Part shown: one piece after another, positions 1 to 9,030 of the stretch
Layout of the letters: every line of letters begins with the position of its first letter
Position numbering within the stretch: position 1 is the stretch's first letter
NCBI RefSeq assembly: GCF_004340875.1
Contig: NZ_SLXQ01000021.1
Span: forward strand, 1 to 64,000
Length of the DNA stretch: 64,000 bases
Source of the DNA: Tamaricihabitans halophyticus
GTDB taxonomy: Bacteria; Actinomycetota; Actinomycetes; Mycobacteriales; Pseudonocardiaceae
Direction: 5' to 3'
Program-made: the position numbers and the translations under genes
The notes under the pieces: model-generated
Told to the model about the DNA's origin: nothing
What the model saw: only the letters and a program-made list of their open reading frames with translations
The model's database searches: none

Positions 1-90
1 CCGGTCCCATCCCGAACCCGGAAGCTAAGCCCTCCAGCGCCGATGGTACTGCACCCCACCGGGTGTGGGAGAGTAGGACACCGCCGAACA
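1..90 (+). rRNA. rrf: 5S ribosomal RNA, 3' part
   Basis: The window opens inside a 5S rRNA gene. The conserved stretches CCGAACCCGGAAGCTAAG, GCGCCGATGGTACTGC and GGGAGAGTAGGACACCGCCG are all present in order, and the gene ends near 88-90. The 5' part lies outside the window, so this is the end of an rRNA operon. A strong hairpin follows at 100-133. Confidence 0.95.
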
Positions 91-99
91 CACATCACG

Positions 100-133
100 A
101 AACGGCCAGACCCCACCAGGGGCCTGGCCGTTT
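100..133 (+). terminator. Hairpin terminator after the 5S rRNA
   Basis: AAACGGCCAG (100-109) pairs perfectly with CTGGCCGTTT (124-133), with an inner CCCC/GGGG pair between them. The run CGCATTT follows. This is where an rRNA operon terminator is expected. Confidence 0.85.
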
Positions 134-234
134 CGCATTTCTAGCCACTTATTTGTCGTTGATTTTTATTCGTCGACAAAGACCGCGAATAGCGGTTCTT
201 GAAGGCATCCGACAACGCGATGGTTCGCGCAGGC

Positions 235-240
235 TACCCT
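235..240 (+). promoter_or_regulatory. TACCCT -10 box, probably leaderless start
   Basis: TACCCT lies 6 nt before the GTG at 247, with no ribosome binding site between. The same layout recurs at 18662-18667, and with 8 nt spacing at 38197-38202. In actinobacteria this suits transcripts that begin at the start codon, so it supports GTG 247 as the start of the next gene. Confidence 0.5.
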
Positions 241-246
241 GGTCGC

Positions 247-1020
247 GTGAGTTCGCCGCGATTCCTCGTGCTACAGCCGAAGCCCGATCAGCAGACCCGC
301 TTGCACGACTGGCTCACCGAACCCCGAGACGAGCAGGCAGCAGCGCTGTTGGACACCAGACCGGCCTTCGGCGACGAACTGCCCACCGAACTCGACGGAT
401 ATCAGGCGCTCATCGTCCTCGGTGCCGAAGGCGAAGTTCCCGCCGACAATCCCGCCGACGGCGCGGCCGCGCTCGCGCCCCTACGCGCGCTGCTGTCCAC
501 CGCGGTCAGCACGAGTACACCGACACTCGCGATCAACCTCGGCGCCCAACAACTCGCGGTGGCCACCGGCGGCCGAATCCGTTCCGCCGACCGTGGCCCG
601 GAGCTCGGGCCACGACTGGTTGCCAAGCGAGACTCCGCGACAAGGGACCCGCTGTTCGGGGATCTTCCGCTTACCCCGGATGTGCTCCAGTTCCACGAAC
701 AGGAGATCGAACCCCTACCGCCCACGGCGGAACTGCTCGCATCCGCGCCCAGATGCGCGAACCAAGCCTTCCGAGTGGGTCGCTACGCGTACGGGCTGCA
801 ATTCCACATCGAGACAACAACCAGCCAGTACCTCGCCTGGTTCGCCGAACGACCAGACCTCGCGGAGCGGATCCGGCCGGCGGCGCTGGACGCGGACCAC
901 CTCGACGAGGTCCACGAAGCGATCGCGGAAACCTGGCGCCCGTTCGTGCAGCGCTTCGCTGACCTCGCCACCGGTGGCCTGGAAGGCTCGACCACACCCC
1001 GCGAGTTACCGCTTGTATAG
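247..1020 (+). CDS. Class I glutamine amidotransferase-like protein lacking the nucleophilic Cys
   Basis: 257 aa, resembling the amidotransferase domain of GMP-synthase-like proteins. The C-terminal signature LQFHIE (His187, Glu189) matches the family's HxE pair. The nucleophile elbow, normally G-x-C-x-G-x-Q, reads AINLGAQQ at 94-101, so Asn97 stands where the catalytic Cys should be. Normal glutamine hydrolysis therefore looks impossible; a binding or structural role is more likely. GTG 247 was preferred to the upstream ATG 199 because of the TACCCT box 6 nt before it and because the family fold starts at VSSPRFLVLQ. It is monocistronic between the rRNA terminator and pit. Confidence 0.7.
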   Translation: MSSPRFLVLQPKPDQQTRLHDWLTEPRDEQAAALLDTRPAFGDELPTELDGYQALIVLGAEGEVPADNPADGAAALAPLRALLSTAVSTSTPTLAINLGAQQLAVATGGRIRSADRGPELGPRLVAKRDSATRDPLFGDLPLTPDVLQFHEQEIEPLPPTAELLASAPRCANQAFRVGRYAYGLQFHIETTTSQYLAWFAERPDLAERIRPAALDADHLDEVHEAIAETWRPFVQRFADLATGGLEGSTTPRELPLV

Positions 1021-1142
1021 CCCACGCGCGAAATGTCGGTTAACGTCTCACCCTATCTGGGGAGGAGTTGGTGATACGTTAACGATGTACCGTCAGGCGA
1101 GCGCGTGAAGCAACCAGTTGCCAAGCCACACCGGAGGTAGCG

Positions 1143-2282
1143 GTGGACGTGTCGCTGCTGGTCGTAGTAGTCGTCACCACGGCACTGGTATTCGATTTCA
1201 CGAACGGATTCCATGACGCCGCCAACGCGATGGCCACCACGATCGCGACCGGAGCACTGTCACCGCGAATCGCGGTCGCGTTATCCGCCGTACTGAACTT
1301 GATCGGCGCCTTCCTGTCGGTCGAAGTGGCCAAAACGATTTCCGGCGGCATGGTCGATGACGCCGCGATCGGCCCCGAGGTGATCTTCGGCGGACTGATC
1401 GGGGCCATTATCTGGAACCTGCTGACCTGGTACGTAGGCCTGCCTTCCAGTTCCTCGCATGCGTTGTTCGGCGGACTGATCGGTGCGGCATGGGTTGCCG
1501 CCGGCACGGGAGCCATTCACTTCGACAAGATCGTGGAAAAGGTGCTGCTCCCGGCGATCGCCTCACCGGTACTGGCTGGCCTGGTAGCGATGATCGCGAC
1601 CTACCTGGTTTACCGGCTGGTCCGGCGCCGACGTTCCCGAGGTCGATCCGCTGGTTTCCGTGCCGGCCAGATCCTGTCCGCCTCGCTGGTGTCGCTGGCG
1701 CACGGCACCAACGATGCGCAGAAAACCATGGGTGTCATCACGCTCACCCTGGTCACCACCGGCATGCTCCCGACAGGCGCGGCTCCGCCGCTCTGGGTGA
1801 TCGTGAGCGCCGCGCTGGCCATCGCGCTTGGCACCTACCTCGGCGGCTGGCGAATCATCTACACCATGGGCAAAGGCCTGACCGATCTGGAAGGCCCGCA
1901 GGGTTTCGCGGCGCAAACGAGTTCGGCGAGCGTCATCCTGGTCTCCTCGCAGCTCGGTCTGCCGTTGTCCACCACCCATGTCTGCTCCGGCGGAGTGATC
2001 GGCTCTGGCCTTGGCCGCAGGGAAGCGCCGGTGCGCTGGCGGGTAGCCGGCCGGATGTGCGTGGCCTGGCTGATCACCTTGCCCAGTGCTGCGGTCGTCG
2101 GCGCGATCGCCAGCATGATCACCTCGACGGGCACGGTCGGTACGGTCGCGGTCGCCATCGTTGGCCTGGCTGTTGGTGGCGGCCTGTACCTCGCGTCTCG
2201 GCGCCGACCGGTGGGGCCACGGCATGCGGCCGCGTCCTCGGATGGCGAATCGGACAGCGAACCGAGCCGGGTGGCCGCCTGA
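1143..2282 (+). CDS. pit: Inorganic phosphate transporter, PiT family
   Basis: 379 aa membrane protein that would take up phosphate with H+ or Na+. The two inverted PiT halves each carry the signature: FTNGFHDAANAMA near residue 18 and HGTNDAQKTMG near residue 187. About ten hydrophobic segments are separated by a basic cytoplasmic loop (RLVRRRRSRGRSAG) near residue 160. The end is polar (SSDGESDSEPSRVAA). GTG 1143 has a fitting ribosome binding site, CGGAGG, at 1132-1137. No clear PHO box was found upstream. glnE follows on the same strand. Confidence 0.92.
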   Translation: MDVSLLVVVVVTTALVFDFTNGFHDAANAMATTIATGALSPRIAVALSAVLNLIGAFLSVEVAKTISGGMVDDAAIGPEVIFGGLIGAIIWNLLTWYVGLPSSSSHALFGGLIGAAWVAAGTGAIHFDKIVEKVLLPAIASPVLAGLVAMIATYLVYRLVRRRRSRGRSAGFRAGQILSASLVSLAHGTNDAQKTMGVITLTLVTTGMLPTGAAPPLWVIVSAALAIALGTYLGGWRIIYTMGKGLTDLEGPQGFAAQTSSASVILVSSQLGLPLSTTHVCSGGVIGSGLGRREAPVRWRVAGRMCVAWLITLPSAAVVGAIASMITSTGTVGTVAVAIVGLAVGGGLYLASRRRPVGPRHAAASSDGESDSEPSRVAA

Positions 2283-2327
2283 TTCGCCTCCGGGCCGCTA
2301 CTGTGGTGCGCGTGGTGATGCGCTGTC

Positions 2328-5300
2328 ATGCCTGAGCGGACTCGGAACTCGCCGTCCGTGGCGCGCTACGGGCTCACGGGAGACCAGGCCGAAACGATGC
2401 TGGCCGAGGCGGGCTGGTGGGGGCCGGTCGGCCCAACACCCGGCAACGATGTCCTGCTCGCTGCCCTTTCCCGCAGCCCGGACCCGGACCTGGCGCTACG
2501 CGGGCTCGATCGGCTCCGCGAGGCACTCACCGACTGGACGGAGCTGCGGACCGAACTCGTCGCGGACAGCCCACTGCGGGCACGGCTATTCGGTGTTCTC
2601 GGCTCCTCCACGGCGCTGGCCGACCACCTGGTCGCCAACCCAGCGGAATGGCGGCGCCTCCTCGGGGCCGGCGGCCCTGGCACGGTTGGTAGCCCAAGGG
2701 AAGACGGCCCAAGGGAAGACGGCCCCGAACCAGCCGACCCGGAAACGACCGGTGAGGTGGTCGCCGACGGCGCGACGGGCGGGCGGATTCTGCGGCGCGG
2801 CACCCGGGTGCTGCTGGACGCGATCGGTGCCGATCCGGACGCGGATCCGGCGACCGCGCGTGCCGAGCTGACCGACGCGGCGGGCATCCAGGCACTCCGC
2901 GCGGCCTATCGGGGACTGCTGCTGGATATCGCCGCTGCCGACCTGGCACACCTCATCGAGCCGACCATGCCCGATCCGGGCTATGCCGAGATCGCCGGCG
3001 CGCTGACCGAACTCGCCGAGGCAGCCCTGATCGCCTCGCTGGCGGTGAGCCGCGCGACCGTGCTCCCGGATGCGTCAGCGGAGCAGCCCCGGCTTGCGGT
3101 GCTGGCCATGGGCAAATGCGGTGGACAGGAGCTCAACTACGTCAGCGATGTGGACGTGGTGTTCGTCGGCGAGGGAGATCTGGTGCTCGCCGCGCGCCTG
3201 GCGAGCACGATGATGCAGGTCGCCGGCAAAGCCTGCTTCGAGGTAGACGCGGCCCTGCGGCCCGAGGGCAAGGCGGGCGAGTTGGTTCGGTCGATGGACG
3301 GCTACGCCAGTTACTACCGGCGTTGGGCGCGCACGTGGGAGTTTCAAGCGCTGCTCAAGGCTCGGCCCATCGCAGGTGACCGTGAACTCGGCGCCAGGTA
3401 TCTGACCGAGATCTGGCCACAGGTGTGGACGGCGGCGAACCGGGACAACCTCGTGGGCGATGTGCAACAGATGCGCCGCAAGGTTGAGCGACATCTGCCG
3501 AGCGATATCGCCGGCCGCGAGCTCAAACTCGGCCCCGGCGGGCTACGCGATGTCGAGTTCGCGGTACAACTCCTGCAGCTGGTACACGGACGTAATGACC
3601 CGCAACTGCGCGTGCGCGCCACCCTCGGCGCGCTGCGTGCGCTGGCCGCCGGTGGTTATGTGGGACGAGCTGATGCGACCGAACTATGCGAGTCGTACCA
3701 GTTTTTGCGCACCGTGGAGCACCGGTTACAGCTGCAGCGGCTCCGCCGCACCCATCTGTTGCCAGCCGAGGACGATGCCGCCGAGCTGCGCTGGCTTGCC
3801 CGCGCCAGCGGGGTCGTGGCCAGGCGCGGTCGATCGGCGGGCGCCGAACTACAGGCGGAGGTGCGCAGGCACGCGGGGCGGATCCGGCGACTGCACGAGA
3901 AGCTGTTCTACCGACCGCTGCTGGAAGCGGTATCCAGGGTGCCGAGCGAAGGGCTCCGGCTCACCACCGAGCAGGCTCTCGAGCGGCTGGCCGCGCTCGG
4001 CTACGCGGCGCCAGATGGCGCGCTGCACCACATCAAGGCGCTCACCGAGGGGATGAGCAGGCGCGCCTCGATCCAACGGACCCTGCTGCCGGTGCTGCTT
4101 GACCTGCTCGCGGAAACCCCTGATCCGGATCGCGGTCTGCTCGCGTATCGCCGGGTCTCCGAGGAGCTGGCGAACACCCCCTGGTACCTGCGGGTGCTGC
4201 GGGACGAAGGCGCCGTAGCGCAGAACCTGGCCACGGTGCTCGGCGCCGCTCGGTTCGTGCCCGATCTGCTGATCCGCGCGCCCGAAGTACTGCGGCTGCT
4301 CGGCCAACCAGATGAGCTGGCGCACCGCGATCCCAGCGAGGTGGCGCGGTCGTTGCGGCGCACCGTGGGCCGGCACCACGAACTGCGCGAGGCCGTTGCC
4401 TCGGCCCGATCCCTGCGGCGGCACGAACTGGCGAGGGTGTCCTGCGCGGATCTGCTCGGGCTGATGTCGGTACCCGAGGTGTGCCTTGCCCTGTCCAGCG
4501 TCTGGATCGCGGTGCTCGATTCGGCGCTGGAGGTGGCGACGAGGGTGACCGCGGCCCAGTGGGGCAGCCAGCCAGCGCGGATCGCGGTGCTCGGCATGGG
4601 GCGGCTCGGTGGTGGTGAACTCGGCTACGGCTCGGACGCCGACGTGTTGTTCGTCTGCGAACCAAGCGCTACCACCGGCGCGGACAGTGTGGGCAGTGCG
4701 GACAGTACCGAAGCGGTGCGGTTCGCCAGCGCCGTCGCCGAGCAGGTACGCAAGGCTCTTGGCGGGCCGAGTCAGGACCCCGCGTTGCAGGTGGATGCCG
4801 ATCTTCGCCCGGAAGGTCGCAATGGGCCCCTGGTGCGCACCCTCGACTCGTACCTCAACTACTACCGGAAATGGGGCGATGTCTGGGAGCACCAGGCGCT
4901 GTTGCGAGCACGCTACGTTGCCGGCGACGCCGAACTCGCCCAGCGGTTCATCACGGCCATTGAGGAGTTCCGGTATCCGGCCGGTGGCGTGGACGAGGCG
5001 CGCGCACGGGAGGTCCGTCGGATCAAGGCGCGGGTCGACACCGAACGCCTGCCGAGGGGCGCGGACCCGAAAACGCACACCAAGCTCGGGCGCGGTGGTT
5101 TGGCCGACGTGGAGTGGACCATTCAGCTGCTCCAGCTGCAGCACGCGGATCAGGTGCCCGCACTGCGGACCACGTCGACCATCGACGGTTTGCGCGCCGC
5201 GGCCGAGGCCGACCTGCTCGACCGGCAGGACGCCGAAGCGCTCGAAACGGCCTGGCTGCTGGCGACCAGGGTGCGCAACGTGGCGACACTGGTGCGGGGC

Positions 5301-5459
5301 AAACCCACCGATCAAGTGCCGACCTCCGGGCGCGAGCTGGCCGCGGTCGCGTTGATCGTCGATCCGGACGCGGACGATCCCGGCGAGTTCCTGGACTCTT
5401 ACCGGCGTACGACACGTCAGGCGCGAACGGTCGTCGAGCGAGTGTTCTACCAGTCATAA
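2328..5459 (+). CDS. glnE: Bifunctional glutamine synthetase adenylyltransferase/deadenylase
   Basis: 1043 aa, usual actinobacterial GlnE length. It adds AMP to, or removes it from, the regulatory Tyr of glutamine synthetase. Two nucleotidyltransferase domains are visible: the N-terminal one with KCGGQELNYVSDVDVVFV (about residues 263-280) and the C-terminal one with GRLGGGELGYGSDADVLFV (about 758-776). Each is followed by DxxLRPEG and GPGGLRDVEF / GRGGLADVEW motifs. Its target glnA, with an intact adenylylation motif, lies at 17058-18482, separated by about 11.6 kb of mainly catabolic genes; in mycobacteria the two are close neighbours. A tandem 15-bp duplication at 2692-2721 repeats PREDG in a linker. 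Confidence 0.96.
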   Translation: MPERTRNSPSVARYGLTGDQAETMLAEAGWWGPVGPTPGNDVLLAALSRSPDPDLALRGLDRLREALTDWTELRTELVADSPLRARLFGVLGSSTALADHLVANPAEWRRLLGAGGPGTVGSPREDGPREDGPEPADPETTGEVVADGATGGRILRRGTRVLLDAIGADPDADPATARAELTDAAGIQALRAAYRGLLLDIAAADLAHLIEPTMPDPGYAEIAGALTELAEAALIASLAVSRATVLPDASAEQPRLAVLAMGKCGGQELNYVSDVDVVFVGEGDLVLAARLASTMMQVAGKACFEVDAALRPEGKAGELVRSMDGYASYYRRWARTWEFQALLKARPIAGDRELGARYLTEIWPQVWTAANRDNLVGDVQQMRRKVERHLPSDIAGRELKLGPGGLRDVEFAVQLLQLVHGRNDPQLRVRATLGALRALAAGGYVGRADATELCESYQFLRTVEHRLQLQRLRRTHLLPAEDDAAELRWLARASGVVARRGRSAGAELQAEVRRHAGRIRRLHEKLFYRPLLEAVSRVPSEGLRLTTEQALERLAALGYAAPDGALHHIKALTEGMSRRASIQRTLLPVLLDLLAETPDPDRGLLAYRRVSEELANTPWYLRVLRDEGAVAQNLATVLGAARFVPDLLIRAPEVLRLLGQPDELAHRDPSEVARSLRRTVGRHHELREAVASARSLRRHELARVSCADLLGLMSVPEVCLALSSVWIAVLDSALEVATRVTAAQWGSQPARIAVLGMGRLGGGELGYGSDADVLFVCEPSATTGADSVGSADSTEAVRFASAVAEQVRKALGGPSQDPALQVDADLRPEGRNGPLVRTLDSYLNYYRKWGDVWEHQALLRARYVAGDAELAQRFITAIEEFRYPAGGVDEARAREVRRIKARVDTERLPRGADPKTHTKLGRGGLADVEWTIQLLQLQHADQVPALRTTSTIDGLRAAAEADLLDRQDAEALETAWLLATRVRNVATLVRGKPTDQVPTSGRELAAVALIVDPDADDPGEFLDSYRRTTRQARTVVERVFYQS
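2692..2721 (+). repeat. 15-bp perfect tandem duplication inside glnE
   Basis: GCCCAAGGGAAGACG occurs twice back to back (2692-2706, 2707-2721), adding one PREDG repeat to a Pro/Glu/Asp-rich linker. The frame is kept. It looks like slippage in a flexible, non-catalytic region. Confidence 0.8.
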
Positions 5460-5493
5460 CGGTCAGCGGACCGCGCGTCGTACAGTGACCGGC

Positions 5494-5931
5494 GTGACTG
5501 CTGCGACGCCTTTCAGCGTGCGGATGACCGTACGCAACTACGAACTCGACACCCTCGGGCACGTGAACCAGGCCGTGTACCACTCGTACGGCGAAGTGGC
5601 GCGGACCAGCTTGTTCGACGCGTCCGGTTGCCAGTTCGACAAACTGATGAACATGCGGCTCGGTGCCGTGCTGCTTCAGTCGACCATCAACTACCGCAGG
5701 GAGCTCCGCGCGAACGACGAGTTCGACGCCAGCGCGGATGTGCGGTTCGGCACCGGAAAGTCGTTTCACATCGACACCGTTCTGACCAAAGTAGACGGAA
5801 CGGTATCCGCCGAGATCACCTGCGTTCTCGGCCTGATGGACTTGGACGCGCGCAGGCTCGTGACCGACCCGCGGGCGAGGTTCGCCGATGCGGGTGCGGA
5901 TATCGCGCTGCTCACCGGCCGCCGGGCCTAG
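5494..5931 (+). CDS. Acyl-CoA thioesterase, 4HBT hotdog-fold family
   Basis: About 145 aa, one hotdog domain. The opening FSVRMTVRNYELDTLGHVNQAVYHSYGEVAR contains the D-x-x-GHVN-x-x-Y motif of 4-hydroxybenzoyl-CoA-thioesterase-like enzymes, whose Asp is catalytic. The substrate is unknown. GTG 5485 is also possible, but a TACAGT box at 5481-5486, 7 nt before GTG 5494, favours the later start. The gene runs with glnE and its 3' end overlaps the convergent VanZ-like gene by about 20 nt. Confidence 0.8.
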   Translation: MTAATPFSVRMTVRNYELDTLGHVNQAVYHSYGEVARTSLFDASGCQFDKLMNMRLGAVLLQSTINYRRELRANDEFDASADVRFGTGKSFHIDTVLTKVDGTVSAEITCVLGLMDLDARRLVTDPRARFADAGADIALLTGRRA

Positions 5932-6403
5932 CCTTCGGCGTTGCCAATCTTGAGGCCGCCACCGCGAGCACGGCGCCGAGTGCGGCGCCCAGCGTATTGG
6001 CGAGCCAGTCATTGGTGGCGCAGCTTCTGCCAAGCACGGGGAGAAACGCCTGAATCACCTCGATGACCGCGGAAGCGCCACTCGCGACGAGCAGCATGGT
6101 GCCGGGACGGCCGGTCAGGATGCCAGCGAGTAGTACTGGCGGCACGAACAGCACCAGGTTCGCCATGAGTTCGACCGCGCCAAGAGTGGGCAGGGACCAC
6201 GCCACGGTGCAGCCGACCACGAGGTCTCGATCCGCCGGCAGGAGGGTGAACAGCGCTACCGCCAAGATCGACAAAGTCAGCAGCGCACCGGTGATCCGCG
6301 ATCGCGTGGTTAGCCAGGATCCCGCGAGCGGGCCAAGGATGAGCAGGGCGACGAGGGCGGCGGTGGTGAGCCACGGATACGTGACGACGATCGTGGAGAG
6401 CAC
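5912..6403 (-). CDS. VanZ-like membrane protein
   Basis: 163 aa with four or five hydrophobic helices and the VanZ-family core (ELMANLVLFVPPVLLAG, then VIEVIQAFLPVLGRSCATNDWLANTLGAALGAV). VanZ of enterococci gives low-level teicoplanin resistance, but most actinobacterial relatives have no known role, and no van genes are nearby. It converges with, and overlaps, the thioesterase gene. Resistance should not be inferred. Confidence 0.75.
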   Translation of the reverse strand: MLSTIVVTYPWLTTAALVALLILGPLAGSWLTTRSRITGALLTLSILAVALFTLLPADRDLVVGCTVAWSLPTLGAVELMANLVLFVPPVLLAGILTGRPGTMLLVASGASAVIEVIQAFLPVLGRSCATNDWLANTLGAALGAVLAVAASRLATPKARPGGR

Positions 6404-6412
6404 CGTTGGACT

Positions 6413-7861
6413 TTAACGATCGTCGGTCGCGCGATCCCAGATCGCCGCGGTGGCCGCCATCGGGTCCGCCCGCACGACGGGTGGCAGTTGCCAGATCCGC
6501 GCCAGCCCGTCTCTTGGCTGGTACCGGGGCCAGCCGGGGTCCCCGGTTACGGCGAAGGCAACCCATGCCTCGCGGATCGCGCTGGACAGGGTGTCGAACC
6601 CGTCCGGAACCACCGGACCGAACAGGTCCGCGGCCACCGGGCCGTCCGGGACACCGAAGACGAACGGCACGTCGAGGCCGTGGCAGGCACCAAGAACAGG
6701 GTCGGCCGACCAGGCGAACTCATAGAGATACGTGTGGCCGCCGATACCGGCGTGCGCCTGCGCGCACCAGTGCGCGGGCAACCGGAACATCCCGTCCGAA
6801 GCCAGCACAGTGGACAGTTCCGCATCGCTGATCCCTGGGCGGGCCCGGCGGTAGTCCCGCACCGCCGCAGCGTCCAAACCCATGCTTCGCGCGGACCGTA
6901 GCGGATCAACCGCCGCCGGATCCGCGCCCACCGTGAAGACCCGAGCTTCGTCGGCCATCGCGCCGCAGATCAGCTCGATCGACCGGCCCGCCCCGGTGCG
7001 CCGCATCTCCGCCCACGGCTGCTCGTCGAGCAGCTCACCGTCCAGTGCCACCGCGTACGGGCTGTGCGGGTGGGTCCAGGCGCCTGGGTCCGCGGACATC
7101 ACCACGACCGGGTTCCACTGCGCCGCGTGGATGGCCTCCGGCGCTACGCCGGCGAGCGCATCGGCGGTCGGCTCGATCCCCAGCTCGTCGGTGATCATTC
7201 TCGACACCGCGCGTGCCTCGTCGGTCGGTAGGAACACATTGCCGGGGCTCTGCGCGATCGCCCGGTGGAACAAGCCGTCCGCGGCTCCACTGGCGACCAG
7301 CGCGACGATCGAGGTCGCGCCCGCGGACTGCCCGAATACCGTCACCCTGTCTGGATTCCCGCAGAACTCGGCGATATTGTCCCGCACCCAGCGCAGCGCG
7401 GTGAGCTGGTCAAGTACGCCGCGGTTGGCGGGGGCGTCGGCGACCCAGCCGAAGCCTGGATAGCCGACCCGGTAGTTCATCGACACGAGTACGACACCGG
7501 CGCGGGCAAGCACAGTTCCGTCGAAATCCGGGCTGGTCGCGGAGCCGCCGACGAAACCACCGCCGTGCAGCCACACCATGACCGGCAAGTCGGCGGCGCC
7601 AGGCCGTGGTGTCCAGACATTCACGGTCAGGCATTCCGGATCGGTGCCCGCGCGCGGCGCCTGTGGGCGTTCCGGCTGGGGAACCGAAGCGCCGAACGAC
7701 CGAGCGTCGCGCACGCCGTCCCATGAAGGCGCCGGCGAGGGTGCCAGATACCGCAGTGGGCCGTGTAGCGGTGCCGCGTAGGGGATCCCGCGAAACGACG
7801 TCACCCCGTTCGCCGACACCCCGCGTACCGCGCCGGATCTCGTGTGCACGATCTCGCCCAT
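6413..7861 (-). CDS. Type B carboxylesterase
   Basis: 482 aa alpha/beta-hydrolase of the carboxylesterase/lipase type. It has the oxyanion-hole stretch WLHGGGFVGGS (about 98-108), the nucleophile elbow GQSAGA with Ser179, and the family pattern DQLTALRWVRDNIAEFCGNP before it. It would hydrolyse esters, but the substrate is unknown. The frame is open further upstream, but the start is ATG at 7861 (MGEIVHTRSG), which has GGAG 6 nt before it and matches where the family begins. It diverges from the aromatic cluster across a 167-bp gap, so the two may be co-regulated. Confidence 0.85.
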   Translation of the reverse strand: MGEIVHTRSGAVRGVSANGVTSFRGIPYAAPLHGPLRYLAPSPAPSWDGVRDARSFGASVPQPERPQAPRAGTDPECLTVNVWTPRPGAADLPVMVWLHGGGFVGGSATSPDFDGTVLARAGVVLVSMNYRVGYPGFGWVADAPANRGVLDQLTALRWVRDNIAEFCGNPDRVTVFGQSAGATSIVALVASGAADGLFHRAIAQSPGNVFLPTDEARAVSRMITDELGIEPTADALAGVAPEAIHAAQWNPVVVMSADPGAWTHPHSPYAVALDGELLDEQPWAEMRRTGAGRSIELICGAMADEARVFTVGADPAAVDPLRSARSMGLDAAAVRDYRRARPGISDAELSTVLASDGMFRLPAHWCAQAHAGIGGHTYLYEFAWSADPVLGACHGLDVPFVFGVPDGPVAADLFGPVVPDGFDTLSSAIREAWVAFAVTGDPGWPRYQPRDGLARIWQLPPVVRADPMAATAAIWDRATDDR

Positions 7862-8028
7862 GCTGTCTCCGCCCCGCGTGTGGCTCTCCTGGGCCCAGCA
7901 TGGCATGAGTCCGGGATGCCGCGCGCCCCGCTGTTCGGCTAACCCATCGCCATCTTGTCTGCTGGGGTTGACACCGAGTCTGCAGAACACCATTCTGCAT
8001 AGAAGAAGTCGACGAGGCGAGGTGAGCG

Positions 8029-9012
8029 ATGCCGCTCGGACTGTCGGTGGCAAGCCGCAGCGGCCTACCCGCGCGCCGGTTCGGCGAGCTGGCTGCCTAT
8101 GCCGAGACCGCGGGGTTCGACAACTTCTTCGTCGCCGAGCGGGTCGCTGACTCGTTGGCGCTTTGCCAGGCGGCGCTCGCCGCCACCAGTACGATTACCG
8201 TCGGTACCGCGGTGGCCAATGCGCGACTGCGGCATCCCGCGCTCACCGCGATGACCGCGGCCACTATGGATGAACAGCACGGCGGCCGGTTCCTGTTAGG
8301 GCTGGGCGTGGCCAACCCTGCGCTCAATGAGGACTCGCTGGGGATACCGCCCGCCGCGCCGGTGCCGTTCATGCGGGACTACGTGGCTAGCCTGCGCGAG
8401 GTGCTTGCCGGTGGCCTTGGGCTGGACCGTCCCGCGCGGCGCGAAGTTCCGGTGTACCTCGCCGGGCTGCGGCCGCGAATGCTGCGGCTTGCCGCCGAGA
8501 TCGGTGACGGCGTGCTGCTCAACCTCACGACGTCGCGCACGATTCCGGACGCCATTGCCCAGATACGCGCGGCGGGGCGGCAGCCAGCCGTCGGATGCGT
8601 GCTGCCGTGCGCGCTCGGCGTGGACCGCGCCGATGCCCGAGATGCTGGCGCTGAGCTGATCCTTGGCTACGCGCGGCATCCCGCGGCCGCGCGGATCTTC
8701 GCCGCCAGTGGCCACACGGACGAGCTCGCTCGCCTTGCCCGGCTGCTCGACGACGGCCGTCGCGCCGAAGCGCTCAGACAGGTCAGCGATGCGCTGGTGG
8801 ACGATTTCCTGCTCTGGGGGGATGAACAGGAGGTCGCCGGTCGGTTGCGTACTTATCTGGCCGCCGGGGTGGATCTGCCGATCCTGTTCCCGATTGGCAC
8901 GGCGGGTGACCAGCCCGATCGTTCCGGACTGTCCGAATGGGACACCGCAGTGCGCCGGACCGTCGAGGTCGCTGCCCGGATCCGACCACTGATCGACAGG
9001 GCCAACCACTGA
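8029..9012 (+). CDS. LLM-class flavin-dependent oxidoreductase
   Basis: 327 aa TIM-barrel of the luciferase-like/F420-dependent reductase superfamily. Recognisable features are the N-terminal strand PLGLSVASRSG, FDNFFVAERVADSLALCQAALAAT, and the HGGRFLLGLGVANP segment near residue 84. It uses FMN or F420; which one cannot be told. RBS GAGGCGAGG precedes ATG 8029. It is the first gene of a same-strand run (LLM, VOC, hydrolase, Rieske alpha/beta, small protein, SDR, aldolase, IclR), suggesting a reductive or monooxygenase step in an aromatic pathway. Confidence 0.85.
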   Translation: MPLGLSVASRSGLPARRFGELAAYAETAGFDNFFVAERVADSLALCQAALAATSTITVGTAVANARLRHPALTAMTAATMDEQHGGRFLLGLGVANPALNEDSLGIPPAAPVPFMRDYVASLREVLAGGLGLDRPARREVPVYLAGLRPRMLRLAAEIGDGVLLNLTTSRTIPDAIAQIRAAGRQPAVGCVLPCALGVDRADARDAGAELILGYARHPAAARIFAASGHTDELARLARLLDDGRRAEALRQVSDALVDDFLLWGDEQEVAGRLRTYLAAGVDLPILFPIGTAGDQPDRSGLSEWDTAVRRTVEVAARIRPLIDRANH

Positions 9013-9030
9013 TCGAAAGGACAGCGCGGT

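Noticed and set aside
1021-1142. PHO box upstream of pit
   Set aside because: GTTAAC words near 1038 and 1078 do not form the regular 11-nt direct repeats of a PhoP site.
3849-5315. Minus-strand frame of 488 codons
   Set aside because: Antisense shadow of glnE, whose nucleotidyltransferase motifs are unmistakable.
5912-6403. Glycopeptide resistance from the VanZ-like gene
   Set aside because: No vanHAX or regulatory genes nearby, and the family is widespread without this role.
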